A stretch of DNA of 18,723 bases, from contig WELB01000336.1 of the NCBI GenBank assembly GCA_009602725.1, positions 1 to 18,723 of the forward strand. The letters are read 5' to 3'. Below, piece after piece: positions 7,606 to 16,900 of this stretch (position 1 is the first letter of the stretch; every line of letters begins with the position of its first letter). A program made the position numbers and the translations under genes. The DNA is from Spirogloea muscicola. Taxonomy: Eukaryota > Streptophyta > Zygnematophyceae > Spirogloeales > Spirogloeaceae. A model generated the notes under the pieces. That model was not told the DNA's origin. It was given only the letters and a program-made list of their open reading frames with translations, and did not search any database.

Positions 7606-7949
7606 GAATTTACACCCGCCGGTGGCAATGCCGGTGGCAGGTGTCTAGGACCCTGAGCACCTGCCCAGATGGTGCACGTCCTTTCCAGGAGTTTCGTCCA
7701 AGCCCAAGCATCGTCTCTACGACTATATATGATTAGGCAGTAGAATCCTCCAGACTTCAAGTGAAGTGTCCATGACAACTCATCCCCACGAGTGAACGAC
7801 CTAGGCTCCTCCGTGACGAGGCCCTCCGCTGGGCGATCAGGACCACGACAGACCTAAGCTTCTCTGCTGCTGCGACTCTGAATCTGCCACATATCTGGCA
7901 ACGACCTTGCAGCAGGCCACTCCTCGTCGGCGAGCACAGTAGGACCCGA
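7606..7949. other. unassigned stretch between LINE and gypsy relic
   Basis: No convincing coding frame, RNA gene or long repeat was found. A short doubled GCCGGTGGCA lies at about 7618-7640, near the presumed 5' truncation point of the minus-strand LINE. The right part may belong to the gypsy leader or the N-terminal gag, but nothing proves it. Confidence 0.35.
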
Positions 7950-8909
7950 CCACCGCGCAAGACAAACGAAGGCACTGGTGAGGAAGTACATGCATGGCTC
8001 GACCACTTAGACAACGTGGCGCGTTACCAGAGGTGGGATCATGCCACCAAAGCACTGGAAATGATGCCGTGCCTAGAAGGACTTGCGGCTACCTGGTACA
8101 AGTAGGTGGATGAGACCATCGAGGAAGATCGGAGCCGCCTTCAAAGCCCGCTGCAGAAGGCCTTTGGATGGCAGGATAGCAAAGGAGCAGCCTTGGAGGA
8201 GGTACAAGCCATGAAGCAAGGGCCGGATGAATCTCTGGCCTCCTTCGACATTGAATGTCGAAAACTTTGCGTAGGGTTCACGGCCAGTGAAAAGGTTTAT
8301 CTTTCTTTAGCAAAGGCTTCTGCCACAGTTGGTTCCTCCGACCATGGCGGCAGGACCGTCCACGGTGGAGAAGGCCTTGGAAGTGGCCCAGAGGTAGAAA
8401 AGGTTCCCAACGAGTATTAATAAGGCAAGGACTTTATCGTACCACATGTCGGTGGACCACAACCAATGGGACGTGCATCACCATGCTACACAAAGAGCAC
8501 GCCGCGCTTCTCCGCGGCGACAGACAAATTGACTACGGCAGCAGACAAGTGGTACTACAGGCCGACGGCGTCCGCAACCCAAAACTGAAGACCGAAGTCT
8601 CTTGAGTGCAATAGGTACGGACATTTTGCGATTGCAGACTTCGCCAGCAAAAGGTCACGACCCAGCTGCCCTCCACCGACAATCCATCTAATTAAGCATC
8701 AGGGGAACGACTACGGGAGGCGACATAGGGGGCCTCCTTCGCTGTAGCATTTAAAAAAGCCTCACAGAGGGTGCACATTCACAGTGCCTGTTACCATCAA
8801 TCACAAACTCATCAACATCCTGGTGGACACAGGCGCTACCATTAGCACCATCCGGCAAAGTTGTTTGGACAATCTCCAAAGCTCCAAGACCTGGTTCTTA
8901 CAACACTGA
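7950..8909 (+). pseudogene. Ty3/gypsy-type gag-protease relic
   Basis: In one frame (positions divisible by 3) there are three parts in the normal retrotransposon order. First is a gag segment with EEVHAWLDHLDNVARYQRW, LEGLAATWY and, after a stop at 8103-8105, LQSPLQKAFGWQD. Next is a degraded zinc knuckle near 8598-8640 (ECNRYGHFA). Last is an aspartic protease with LVDTGATISTI (DTG at 8826-8834). Additional stops and frame breaks occur between them, and the frame ends at 8907-8909. No reverse transcriptase or integrase follows. The retropepsin motif makes the family assignment secure at the LTR-retrotransposon level; gypsy rather than another type is inferred from the gag pattern. Confidence 0.8.
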
Positions 8910-8970
8910 TTGCCTGCCACTGGTGATCCACCACTGACGGTCTACCACTAATGGAACATCATTTCAAGTT

Positions 8971-9198
8971 GTGCCTTCATCGCCGTCACGCGCCGGTAAT
9001 CAGGGTTGCGCCTTTGAAAGCAACGCATTTCGACGAGAACTTTCTGCTTGTCATGATGCTCCTATTGTGATGGCAATTCCTCTTATCATTTCAGCTTTTG
9101 GTAGCAGGTTTGTAGGATACCTTTCAGTGCTTGCTTTCATATTCCTGATTGGTGAGATAGCTACTTTTCTTAGTACTCTCAGACTATATTCTCCATGA
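8971..9198 (+). CDS. short hydrophobic ORF, unknown
   Basis: A 75-codon frame contains two hydrophobic stretches (roughly [11 protein letters not shown] and [17 protein letters not shown]) that could span a membrane. It has no recognised motif, starts inside degraded gypsy-like sequence, and has no visible promoter or splice sites. It is reported only because the hydrophobic pattern is unusual here. A chance frame is the more likely explanation. Confidence 0.15.
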   Translation: MPSSPSRAGNQGCAFESNAFRRELSACHDAPIVMAIPLIISAFGSRFVGYLSVLAFIFLIGEIATFLSTLRLYSP

Positions 9199-9204
9199 AC
9201 ATGC

Positions 9205-9790
9205 CTCTTTCAATGGTGGCGAGGGCTGTCAATTGCCAGCCTTGGACCAGGTTCGAAGGACCGAAGGTGCAAAAAGCACAGGTATGCAAGTGGCTACAGA
9301 GCTAGGGAGCTCAAAAAGCCCTAGTCAGCAGCCGCAAGTTGGAGTAAGTAGCAGCTGAACAAGAGTTACCCCAACGAACTCAGAAGCAGCAGCCAAAGCG
9401 CAGCCTGCCGCAAGTGCACTCATGAGCCTGGAAATGCTGGAATGAGGAGAGCCGCAGCGGAGAGAAGGCGCGCGGTGCGCAGTGGAACACCTGGGCAAGC
9501 TACCCGGGGGCTATAAGCCAGGCAGCTCACCTTGCTGTCCCTGACGACGATTGATGGCCCGCCGTTCACCCGTCCTTCAAGATGCTGGAGGAGGTCCAGC
9601 CACCGACTGCCAAATGGCCCATGCACGCCCGTTGCCTGTGCCACAAAGTGATCTCCGGCAGGGTGTCCGCGTACTTGCGCTCTTCACCGTGTGCAGCCTT
9701 GCCAATGCTTGCCCTGCCTCCGCTGCCAATTGGTGAGGTTGGTGGAGTCAAAAGAGTCGGATTTCACGACGTCCCCGGCTATGACATTCC
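9205..9790 (-). pseudogene. degraded LINE end with module 3' UTR
   Basis: The minus strand reads GKAAHGEERKYADTLPE, a frameshift, then VAQATGVHGPFGSRWLDLLQ, matching the endonuclease-like region of the other LINE relics. It ends YSNLRLLTRAF with a stop near 9312-9314. The following 3' side carries one hairpin module (GGTCCTTCGAACCTGGTCC, AAGGCTGGC...ACAGCCC) at about 9205-9290. The region between has several frame breaks. It is the most diverged of the LINE copies. Confidence 0.65.
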
Positions 9791-9909
9791 AGCCATGCCA
9801 TGTGACTTTCCTTGCAGAGTGCTTTCGGGCCACCGTTGTCCACGGAGGCCTGCTGTTGTTGACTATAGATTATTGAGCAACGCTTTTTCAGAGAACATTT
9901 GGGAAAGAA

Positions 9910-10088
<179 letters not shown>

Positions 10089-10149
10089 ACTAGCAAAAGA
10101 TTCGCAAAAAGGTAGTACACTTCTAATAACGTACATATAGCTTCAGAAA

Positions 10150-10491
10150 TGCCAACCTTCCCGTCCTCATTTTCCAACGCGAGCATTAAAGTCTTGAATC
10201 TATTGACGTGATTCTGCACCCTTTTCAGTATCCAACACTTCAGGATCGTATAACCCCATCCTAAGAGATCAGTGGGTTACCAACCTTCGCGTCCGATTGC
10301 CCAACTCAAGCATTAAACCTTTGCAGTGCTGATCAGGTAGGCACCTAGCGCTTTAGGTTTAGCTTCTAAACCTAAAGCGCTCATACGATCTAAAAGTGTT
10401 GGAGACTAATAAAATCTGCATAAATATGTCAAAAACCTCTAAACTTCAATGCTTGAGTTGTAAAAAGTTAGGACGCGAAGATTGGTAGTCC
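10150..10491. repeat. three-copy repeat in direct and inverted orientation
   Basis: The blocks CCAACCTTC(G/C)CGTCC and CAACTCAAGCATT occur at about 10150-10196 (+, diverged), 10278-10316 (+) and 10449-10490 (-). The second and third form an inverted pair of about 40 bp whose interior holds the perfect hairpin at 10347-10381. This looks like a small foldback element. No coding frame was found. Confidence 0.65.
10347..10381. repeat. perfect 15-bp hairpin
   Basis: AGCGCTTTAGGTTTA (10347-10361), loop GCTTC, then its exact reverse complement (10367-10381). No T-run follows, so it is not a simple polymerase terminator. Confidence 0.9.
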
Positions 10492-11129
10492 TGAAACTAT
10501 ATGCCCTTTTCTTTGACAGGTATACCACCTCGATACGGATCTTGTGCTAATGTATGTAAAACAAAGGTGAAAAGCACTTTACATTCAAAACCTAGTTTAA
10601 AGAGCACTGCGAGTACAGAGTCGCAGATATTCAAGCAATCACAACAGGTTGGTTCAACCTGCGCTTATGGCCAGTGATGTGAGCAGAGTTCTGATTCGCT
10701 TTTACGGCAAAGAGAAAGGTCATACATCATTGACTTTGTCACACGAAAGAGTGCTCAGTGGAGAAAGGCCATTTGTCAACAACAAGAGTTCGAAGGTACT
10801 TGATCTTCTTCTTCTCCTCATGCCTTGATAACTGTTGAACAAACATCAATAACGAATGGTTTGGTAGTGGATACATGAGCTACCCAACATATGCGCAACA
10901 ATAGACGCTTTCTTACCTTGACATTTGAGACGATGTATTGTTTGGGAATGGCAGTTCTTACGAAGTACTCAGCAGAGGAACCATTGTACATGCCCGGGCG
11001 CATAGCGTCGTTGTAGCATCGGCTAGAGGGCAGTCGGGCGGGCCTTGAGGCGCCGGACGCGAAGTGTCTGTACCTACTGGCTTGAACCCCCTTTGCGGGG
11101 TTGGGCCTTGATGAGACGGACGGCGGGGA
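10492..11129. other. no recognised gene
   Basis: I see no convincing gene. A minus-strand frame of 109 codons (10818-11147) shows no known motif and overlaps the GC-rich flank of a LINE tail. AACCCC and GGGGTT form a short stem at about 11086-11103. Confidence 0.35.
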
Positions 11130-11275
11130 GAGGCCATCTCTCCGCAAGAGAGATGACCCGTCGTGGTTACTGAGCGGGTCAAATGGCTGTAGGTGATGTG
11201 CGTCTCTAGATGTGCTTGCCTTCGTACTTGGCCATTTCGCCTTTGTTTGTTTCCAAATACACGAAAATATTCTTC
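11130..11275 (+). mobile_element. family A LINE 3' tail fragment
   Basis: MTRRGY and a stop (near 11171-11173) are followed by GCGGGTCAAATGGCTGTAGG, TAGATGTGCTTGCC and GTTTCCAAATACACGAAAA, the family A 3' UTR. Only the last few codons remain, with a perfect 8-bp hairpin (11135-11155) just before them. No target-site duplication was confirmed. Confidence 0.7.
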
Positions 11276-11519
11276 CGCAAGCCGCCCGTGGGAGAGCGAC
11301 CTAGCTGCCGCCGCTGTCGTAACCGCCGGCGAGGGTTTGGAGGGCTCGGCGCGCGTCGCGCTCCAGGCCAGGGTGGCCAGGGAGCCGGAGCGGTGAGAGA
11401 CCCCTCGGCGCAGGAGGCGCACGCAGAGTTTGAGGCGAGGAGACTCTCCTTGGTGTAGTGATGCCTCTTGCCACATTCTTTGCATGCCTGCTGACCTGGT
11501 AGTGAGGCCATGCAGCGCA
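11276..11519. other. GC-rich spacer, no recognised gene
   Basis: A minus-strand frame here contains CKECGKRHHYTKE, a C-x2-C-x4-H pattern that might be a zinc-knuckle remnant, but the match is too short to name a family. Nothing else was recognised. Confidence 0.3.
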
Positions 11520-12769
11520 GGCTGCTGCTAGTCAGGCAGAGCCCTGGTTTGCAGGAGGAGTTCCAGGTGTGGACGACGCATAGTGGGCGCTATACGGGCA
11601 GGCACGACAGCAATACAGTGTTGATGGATGTGGGGGAAGGACCGGTCGAGTTCATTCTTCACGATGTTCTATGTGTACCTGATTCGATGGCTGACCTCTT
11701 TTCATTGCACGACATTTGAAAGCCTTGCCAGATTTCAACAATAGTATAATGGTAAATCTGATGATTCTGGAGTAAAGTCATGTGATACAGACACTTATTA
11801 ATGGCGAGGTCCATATCTAGTGGAGATTCGTTCCGACTTGTTAAGTCAGTTTGACAAAATCATAACATCCATTCTAATATAGTTGTTAATCCGGTCTTAT
11901 GTGGCATCATCGATTAGGTCATATGAATAAAAAATACATGAAGAGCATGCAAAGTAATAAAGCGTAATAATCAATAAAGTAAATGGTCTGTATATTGACT
12001 TCTGATAAACCTGACCACGTCTGTGGAGATTGTGGTCTAGGTAAGATGCGTTCTTACCATCACTGTCTTGTGCCGCTGATCTTCTTGAACTGGGTCATAG
12101 GCATCTTACCATCATTGTCTTGTGCCGCTGATCTTCTTGAACTGGGTCATAGTGGTATTTGGGTCCAATGCAAGTAAGATTATTTCGTGTATAGATACTT
12201 TCTAAGCTTCATTGATGACATTTCACGCTATGTGACTTGTTATGTATTTTAAAGACTATAGATGAGTGTCTTATTCAAAGGGTACACAAAGCAGATGCAA
12301 AATATACTGGGAAGAAGATCAGAACAACATGCACTGCCGATGGAGGTGAGTACATATTCCTTGGTTCTAAATTATTCCTTGAAGAAAGTGGTATAGGCAT
12401 GAAACAAGTCTCCCATACACCCCTCAACTGAATGGAGCTGCTGAAAGGTGGATTCGAACCATTCTTAAAAAGTGCACGATGCATGATATATGCGGCAAGT
12501 CTCACCAAAGAGTTTTGGGCTGAAGCCGTTTCCACAGCAGTGCATCTGGAAGTGATATCCTTGACAAAGACACTGCACAAAACCAGCGGAAGCGTGGGAA
12601 AAGCTAAAGTAAGTTGCATCACACCTTAGAAATATTGGATGTGATGCTTTTGTGCAGGCTTCTTAAGAAGTGAATTCGCTACAAAGGTGTTATACATATA
12701 TTTGTTGGATATGATCCTTACACAAAAGCTTACCGCACCTTTGATCTGCAAACAGAAGGTACTGTTCTC
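11520..12769 (+). pseudogene. Ty1/copia pol relic: protease and integrase
   Basis: In the family order there are four parts. First, a protease-end segment with HDVLCVPDSMADLFSLHDI (near 11665-11720). Second, the gag-pre-integrase motif WHHRLGHMNKKYM (near 11905-11945) with VCGDCGLGKMRS. Third, integrase core pieces GKKIRTTCTADGGEY and FLEESGIG, and FWAEAVSTAVHLE (12480-12560). Fourth, YTKAYRTFDLQTEGTVLEE (12715-12775). Several stops and frameshifts separate them. The element is cut at 12760-12769 by a LINE and resumes at 13455. No intact LTR was found upstream. Confidence 0.85.
12052..12152 (+). repeat. 49-bp tandem duplication inside copia
   Basis: Copies at 12052-12100 and 12104-12152 differ at one base. 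Each begins TCTTACCATCA and ends TGAACTGGGTCATAG. It duplicates the start of the integrase domain coding region and so is a local mutation in the relic. Confidence 0.92.
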
Positions 12770-13454
12770 GAAGAAAATTTCGTGTATTTGAAACAAACAT
12801 AGGCCAATGGCCAAGTACGAAGGCAAGCAAGCACATCTAAATATCTACATAACCTACAGCAGGTTGACCCGCTCAAAATCCACGGGTCAAAACATAAAGG
12901 TCGCTAACCGATGCATGAATACAAGATGTCAGGTACGAAGCCCTTCTGTCACCAACTAGAGCTCGCCCAGCTTTCTGATGCAAGGCATTAGCCTGAGCTC
13001 GCTGCAAACAGGCCGAAACTCGACGTCGCAAGAACGACAAATATGCAGCTGGCAAGCCCATTTCAGCCGGAAACACATCTGCACGTCGTGTGTAGCCTAG
13101 ATTGGCAATGTTTTGGAGGAGGGTGTGAAATCGAGGACCCAGACAGCCATAGATGTCGATTGCCGCTGGCAGGAGCTGGTCGCATCGAGGGTAGTCGGAG
13201 TAGTGCTGCATCTTCCTTTGTTCTGCACTGCCCACTGCGTGACCAGCGATGTGTGTTGACGCTGGACCTTTATACGCCTCAGTGACAACCACGTCGACCA
13301 GGGCCCGTGGTCCTCCACCAGGTTGTACGCCCACAATGTCAAGTGTGCGGCGATGATGACGTCCCTGTGCGTCCGTGGTGATGGGCATGATGTTGTTGAC
13401 TTCCACGACCGCACGGTAGCCGGCGTCGCGCATCAAGCCCGCGAGGGCAAAAGT
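12770..13454 (-). mobile_element. family A LINE inserted in copia
   Basis: A long minus-strand frame runs from the 5' truncation near 13454 to a stop at 12873-12875: AGLMRDAGYRAVVEV, RRTLDIVG (acidic motif), RALVDVVVTEAYKG (acidic motif), QRKMQHYSDYP (K..Y motif) and the C-terminal SVSDLYVLTRGF. This is a restriction-endonuclease-like domain as in R2/NeSL-type LINEs. The 3' UTR ends at TTTCAAATACACGAAA. TACTGTTCTC flanks it at 12760-12769 and 13455-13464, a 10-bp target-site duplication. The surviving frame is uninterrupted, so the insertion is young. Confidence 0.88.
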
Positions 13455-13875
13455 TACTGTTCTCTCAGCTGTGCATTATTCATTGAGAACATTGAAGCAG
13501 TCTATGAGAATGAGTTTAAAGACTTTAACTTTGCTCCAGCTACATCTGATTTTGTTGTGGATACCGATGAACATGACCATTTAAGTGGACTGTCGCCTAC
13601 CTCACAGACTGCAATGGGTCAGGACTGCAAACAGGTCTTCTTACCCTCCTGACATACAGAACGCTGTTCTTAAGAGAGCATTGAGATTACGGGTGAACAA
13701 AAAGAGGAGCAGGGAGAGCAAGACGTAGTACTGCAACAAATAAATTGATGTAACTTCTACAGCACTGTCAGTAAGAAGACCACAAAGAACAAGGGAACTT
13801 GTGGTACACTTTAAACAACTGGCAAAGGTACTCGCATCGAACAGTGACATTGAAATACCCCAGCTTCATTAAGAG

Positions 13876-14004
13876 AGGAGCGTGGTGCGCATGGAATGAA
13901 AGGACGGCCGATTCAAGCCACTAGAATGTTCAGGCAAAACTAGTGAAAAAACTGGGGGTACATTAAACGAAGCTCTATGCTAAGGTGGCTAAGGTAACAG
14001 TGTG
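13876..14004 (+). repeat. dispersed ~130-bp segment, copy 1
   Basis: This segment (GGTGCGCATGGAATGAAAGG to GGCTAAGGTAACAGTGTGA) recurs in inverted form at 15496-15625 and partly in direct form at 16128-16216. It may be part of the copia pol linker or an independent repeat inserted in it. Confidence 0.7.
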
Positions 14005-14267
14005 AATCTAGCACCCTTCATTGCATGATGCTTCATGTTCTTCATATGCAATGCATTGGAAACAGGCTACTACTTATGAGCTTCCATGTTTTGTACTTTA
14101 CAAACTCGCTTTCTAAGAACTAGACGTGGAATCTTGTCACGTCACCTGAAACCGAAGGCAACAACTTGCAAGTGGATATTTGGTTCGAAGAGAAACACAC
14201 TGATGGTACAGTTGACAAGTTCAAAGCAAGGTCAGTCGGAAAAGGTCATGCACAAAAGGAAGGACTT

Positions 14268-14301
14268 CTCATGAAGGTCACCTTAAGCTGACCTTCATGA
14301 G
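14268..14301. repeat. 13-bp perfect hairpin at RT deletion
   Basis: CTCATGAAGGTCA (14268-14280) and TGACCTTCATGAG (14289-14301) flank an 8-nt loop. The hairpin lies exactly where the reverse transcriptase reading lacks about ten residues that the inverted copy still has (FDETCAPTLK), which suggests a fold-back replication error. Confidence 0.85.
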
Positions 14302-14616
14302 ATTGCTACTTTCACGTGGGATTTCTTATAACGTTGAAATGCATCAAATGGATGTACATTCGGCATTCTAAAATGGAGATGTAAAGGAAGAAACATGTGC
14401 AAAAACCTGAAGGGCAAGTTGTGCAGGGACAAGTGATGTCTTTTGCAGGGTGCAAAAATCGTTGTACGGTATGAAGCAAGCGCCCAGGGCATGGTATCAA
14501 CGTATTGAGCAATTTTTACTGCAGAACGGATTTTGGATGTCATTCTGAGCATATGATCTACGTAAGTGGGTCAGGTATGGAGCGACTAATTCTTGCCTTA
14601 TATGTTGATTATATGA

Positions 14617-14950
14617 TGATACCATGCCCTCGGCGCTTGCTTCAGACTGTCCACGAATTCTGCAACCTGCACACCATATCTTCTTGTCCCTGCTCAACTT
14701 GCCCTTCAGGTTGTTGCATATGCATTCCTTCCCCTACATTTCCATTTAAGAATGCCGTACATACATTCATTTGATGCATTACAAGGTAATAAGAAGTTCC
14801 AAGTGAAAGTAGCGATCTCATAAAGTCCAGCTTAAGAGTAGGAGCACAAGTCTCATCGAAGACAAGTCCTTGCCTTGTGCTCAATCTTTTTGGAAAAACC
14901 TTGCTTTAAAGTTGTCAGCTGAACCATCAGTGTTGACTACTTACTTCCCA
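14617..14950 (-). pseudogene. second copia reverse transcriptase copy, inverted
   Basis: The minus strand reads NTDGSADNFKAR, FDETCAPTLKLDFMRSLLS, YLVMHQMNVCTAFLNGNVG and MQQPEGQVEQGQEDMVCRLQ, and ends near KQAPRAWY at 14617. It parallels the plus-strand copy at about 14190-14499, and the two form an inverted pair with a 117-nt spacer. The minus copy keeps the ETCAPTLK segment that the plus copy lost. It is also degraded, with a frame change near 14660. Confidence 0.8.
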
Positions 14951-15244
14951 AGCCCTCAGATGTACACTTTGGTTTCGGTACCCTCAATTGACGATCAATA
15001 GCTCTGCCAGAAGCTATTGAACAAAAAATGAACAAAAAAGGTTCAGTAGCCAGACCAGGACAGACCAGAATCAAAGCAACAAGCACGAGCAAAGCAAGTG
15101 GAAGAGTAGCAAACCAGGAGCACGAGCAGCTGAGAGAGCAAGGCACCGCGCTTGATTAAAGTGGTCTTGGCGCGTCAAAAGGTGTGGCTTTGTACCCCTA
15201 TGCTGTGTCCACAGTAGAACAAAAACCCTTGGTGGGATCTGGGA
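14951..15244 (-). other. unassigned; possible copia leader/LTR remnant
   Basis: On the minus strand a T-rich, CT-rich segment ends near CTTCTGGCAGAGCTATTGATC, which faintly recalls the TGGTATCAGAGC primer-binding region of plant copia elements. However, CAATAGCT and AGCTATTG also form a simple inverted repeat here (14997-15020). No gene was found. Confidence 0.2.
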
Positions 15245-15345
15245 GAAAACTTCCGTGTATTTGACACAAAAAAAGGCCAAATGGCCAAGTACAAAGGCAA
15301 GCACATCTGAAGACGTACATCACCTACAGCAGATTGACCCGCTCA
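15245..15345 (-). mobile_element. family A LINE 3' tail, minus strand
   Basis: The minus strand reads TGAGCGGGTCAATCTGCTGT, AGATGTGCTTGCC, TGGCCATTTGGCC and GTGTCAAATACACGGAA, the family A 3' UTR from the stop codon onward. It abuts a plus-strand LINE C-terminus that begins at 15346. Confidence 0.75.
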
Positions 15346-15498
15346 GAGAGCACTTCCTTTCTTCAGCGCTTGCAAGCTCTGGATGTTCATCAGCGTGCTG
15401 GGCGCGCTCAAAGTCAGCCCACCAACTTCTGTAGCGGCGCTCCGGCTCTCCAAGTACGCCTGTTAGTTTCGTGTTGGCTCACCCGTGGATACTACCAA
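15346..15498 (+). pseudogene. LINE C-terminal end, plus strand
   Basis: SFLQRLQALDVHQRAGRAQS leads to LLVSCWLTRGYY. This matches the LQRAQANALHQKAGRAL...LTRGF ending of the other LINEs. It starts at the minus-strand tail and ends at the inverted copy of the dispersed segment, so both ends are truncated. Confidence 0.6.
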
Positions 15499-15625
15499 CG
15501 TCACACTGTTACCTTAGCCACCTTAGCATGGGGCTTCGTTTCATGTAGCCCCACTTGTTCACTAGCTTTTGCCTGAACAATGCATTCGCTTGAATTGGCC
15601 ACCCTTTCATCTCATGCGCACCGCG
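15496..15625 (-). repeat. dispersed ~130-bp segment, copy 2 (inverted)
   Basis: It is the reverse complement of 13876-14004 with scattered differences; for example the plus strand has TCACACTGTTACCTTAGCC at its left edge. If it belongs to copia, the inverted copia duplication extends to 13876 on one side and 15625 on the other, with LINE pieces inserted in the minus arm. Confidence 0.7.
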
Positions 15626-15845
15626 CGCCTTCTCTCTCTCTGGTGGAGGAACCGGCCGGCCTCAGGCACACGGGCACATTCTCGGCAGCTTGCTCGTTTG
15701 ACTCCCAAACTCGATCCCATTTCTCCTTTGGGCCGGCCTCTCAGCCGCCTCCGGCCATCGTCGAGGGGACTGCTATCTGCTTTCTGGCCGCTACTCTTTC
15801 TGACTTGCGGCTGCTTACTAGAAGACACAAAGTGACCATCCTTGT
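15613..15845 (+). pseudogene. LINE C-terminal end with internal module
   Basis: It begins with MRTARLLSL, comparable to MRLAVSLQ of the better LINE copies, passes through a hairpin module (TTTGGGCCGGCCTCTCAGCC at about 15723-15742), and in another frame ends LSDLRLLTRRHK near 15790-15830. As at 517-735 and 3474-3600, the module sits just before the C-terminal signature. Confidence 0.5.
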
Positions 15846-15859
15846 GGTACTCGCTTACT

Positions 15860-16120
15860 TGTGTATTTCAGCGCCGTCCGGCCTCTTCGGATCTTGTCCA
15901 ATACTTTCAGGCTTCTCACAGCCCTGGCTCCCTTAGCTTACTATCTCAGCCACCGCTCCTGTGGTCGACCGCATCCTCCTGTGCCCTTCATCTTCAGGGA
16001 CCTGCGACTTTGTCCATTCTTTCATGGGCTGGCCAGCCACGCCCCTCCTGGGAAAGGCGCCTCTCTGCACCAGGCCCTGCCCTCTCTGCCATCTTCGTCT
16101 GGAAGACCACTTTTCAAAAA
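15860..16120 (+). repeat. hairpin modules, plus orientation
   Basis: One unit contains GGCCTCTTCGGATCTTGTCC, then CAGGCTTCTCACAGCCCTGG. A second holds TTTGTCCATTCTTTCATGGG followed by CTGGCCAGCCACGCCCCTCC. They fit the 3' side of the plus-strand LINE end at 15613-15845. Confidence 0.55.
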
Positions 16121-16127
16121 GAGAAGG

Positions 16128-16216
16128 CGCGCGGCGGCGGTGCATATGGAATGGAAGCGAGGCCTCATCAAGCCAGATCATTGTTCAGACAAATAGTAGT
16201 GCTAAAGATGTGGGGC
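16128..16216 (+). repeat. dispersed segment, copy 3 (partial)
   Basis: GGTGCATATGGAATGGAAGC, then ATTGTTCAGACAAATAGTAG, matches the left two-thirds of 13876-14004. All three copies have a similar GC-rich edge (compare GAGAAGGCGCGCGG at 16123 and, reversed, near 15633), so the junction predates the copying. Confidence 0.6.
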
Positions 16217-16425
16217 CTTGTCGACCCGTCAAGGAAGAAGGGCTCGCCCATTGAGGATAGGGGCTGGAAAAGCCAGCAAAAAAAAGAATGAACAAAGTAC
16301 GAGAAGGGGGCCAGAGGCAAGAATGTGCTCGCCCATAGAGAGAAAAGCGCGGCCGAATTGACCGGTGGCTGGGAGAAGCCAGCCCAAAAGGAATGGACAA
16401 GGTCAAGAGGAGCCAAGGAGGAGAT
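16200..16425 (-). repeat. tandem hairpin modules, minus orientation
   Basis: Reading the minus strand, a unit with GACCTTGTCCATTCC, TTTTGGGCTGGC, CAGCCACCGGTCAATTCGG and GGGCGAGCAC is followed by a second with CTTTGTTCATTC, TTTGCTGGCTTTTCCAGCCC and ATCCTCAATGGGCGAGCCC. The first unit is nearly the same as the minus-strand unit at 88-230. Confidence 0.7.
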
Positions 16426-16599
16426 GCCTCTGCGGGACAGCCCCTATCCTCAATGGGCGAGCCCCCTCTCTGCGGGACAGCTCGTACGAACTCGAGGCTG
16501 CGTCCATCACTGGCGCCACCTGTGCAGGACGGGCCTATGCATGGAAGGCGCACAGTGCGCGTTTCATTCGGAAAATGAGAGGGAGTCCGATTTCAAGCA

Positions 16600-16900
16600 G
16601 ATACAGTGAGAAATGGCTCTCCCGACGGGGGCAAGGGCTGTGAGAGGAAGTGGCTCTCCTGATGGGGGCAAGGGCTGTGAGAAGCCAGCCCGAGAGGAGC
16701 TGACAAGGTTCGAAGGGGCCAAACTTCGAAGAAAGAAGAAGAAGTGGCACTTCGAATGGGGGCAAGGGCTGCGAAAAGCAGCCCAAAAAGAAGAAAGCGC
16801 GGCCAGATTGACTGGTGGCTGGGAAAGTCCAGCCCAAAGGAATGGACAAGGTCTGAAGGGGCCGGAGTGCGAAGGACTAGGACGAAGACATCATCCAGGG
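16600..16900 (-). repeat. tandem hairpin modules, four units
   Basis: On the minus strand the units run: GGCCCCTTCAGACCTTGTCC with GGGCTGGACTTTCCCAGCC; TTTTTGGGCTGCTTTTCGCAGCC with CTTGCCCCCATTCG; GGCCCCTTCGAACCTTGTC with GGGCTGGCTTCTCACAGCC; and a partial CACAGCCCTTGCCCCCGTC. The adjoining GGACTAGGACGAAGACATCATCC (16874-16896) also matches, reversed, the loop of the foldback at 675-700. Confidence 0.75.

Larger units (their letters stand above)
13455..14620 (+). pseudogene. Ty1/copia pol relic: linker and reverse transcriptase
   Basis: The copia frame resumes with FIENIEAVYENEF, then a linker (SVRRPQRTREL). Reverse transcriptase pieces follow: TWNLVT and CKWIFGSK (frameshifted), DGTVDKFKARSVGKGHAQKE, MRLLLSRGISYNVEMHQMDV, SLYGMKQAPRAWYQRIEQFL and LALYVDYMM near 14600. 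The last is the YVDD catalytic box with its second Asp changed to Tyr. Stops, frameshifts and a deletion near 14280 show that it is dead. The RNase H region is absent because the sequence switches to an inverted RT copy at 14617. Confidence 0.85.

Noticed and set aside
10347-10381. TTTAGG/CCTAAA as telomere-like repeats
   Set aside because: The motif occurs only once per arm of a hairpin; there is no tandem telomeric array.
11101-11160. Hammerhead ribozyme (TTGATGAG core)
   Set aside because: I could not find the paired stems and the GAAA partner in the right order.
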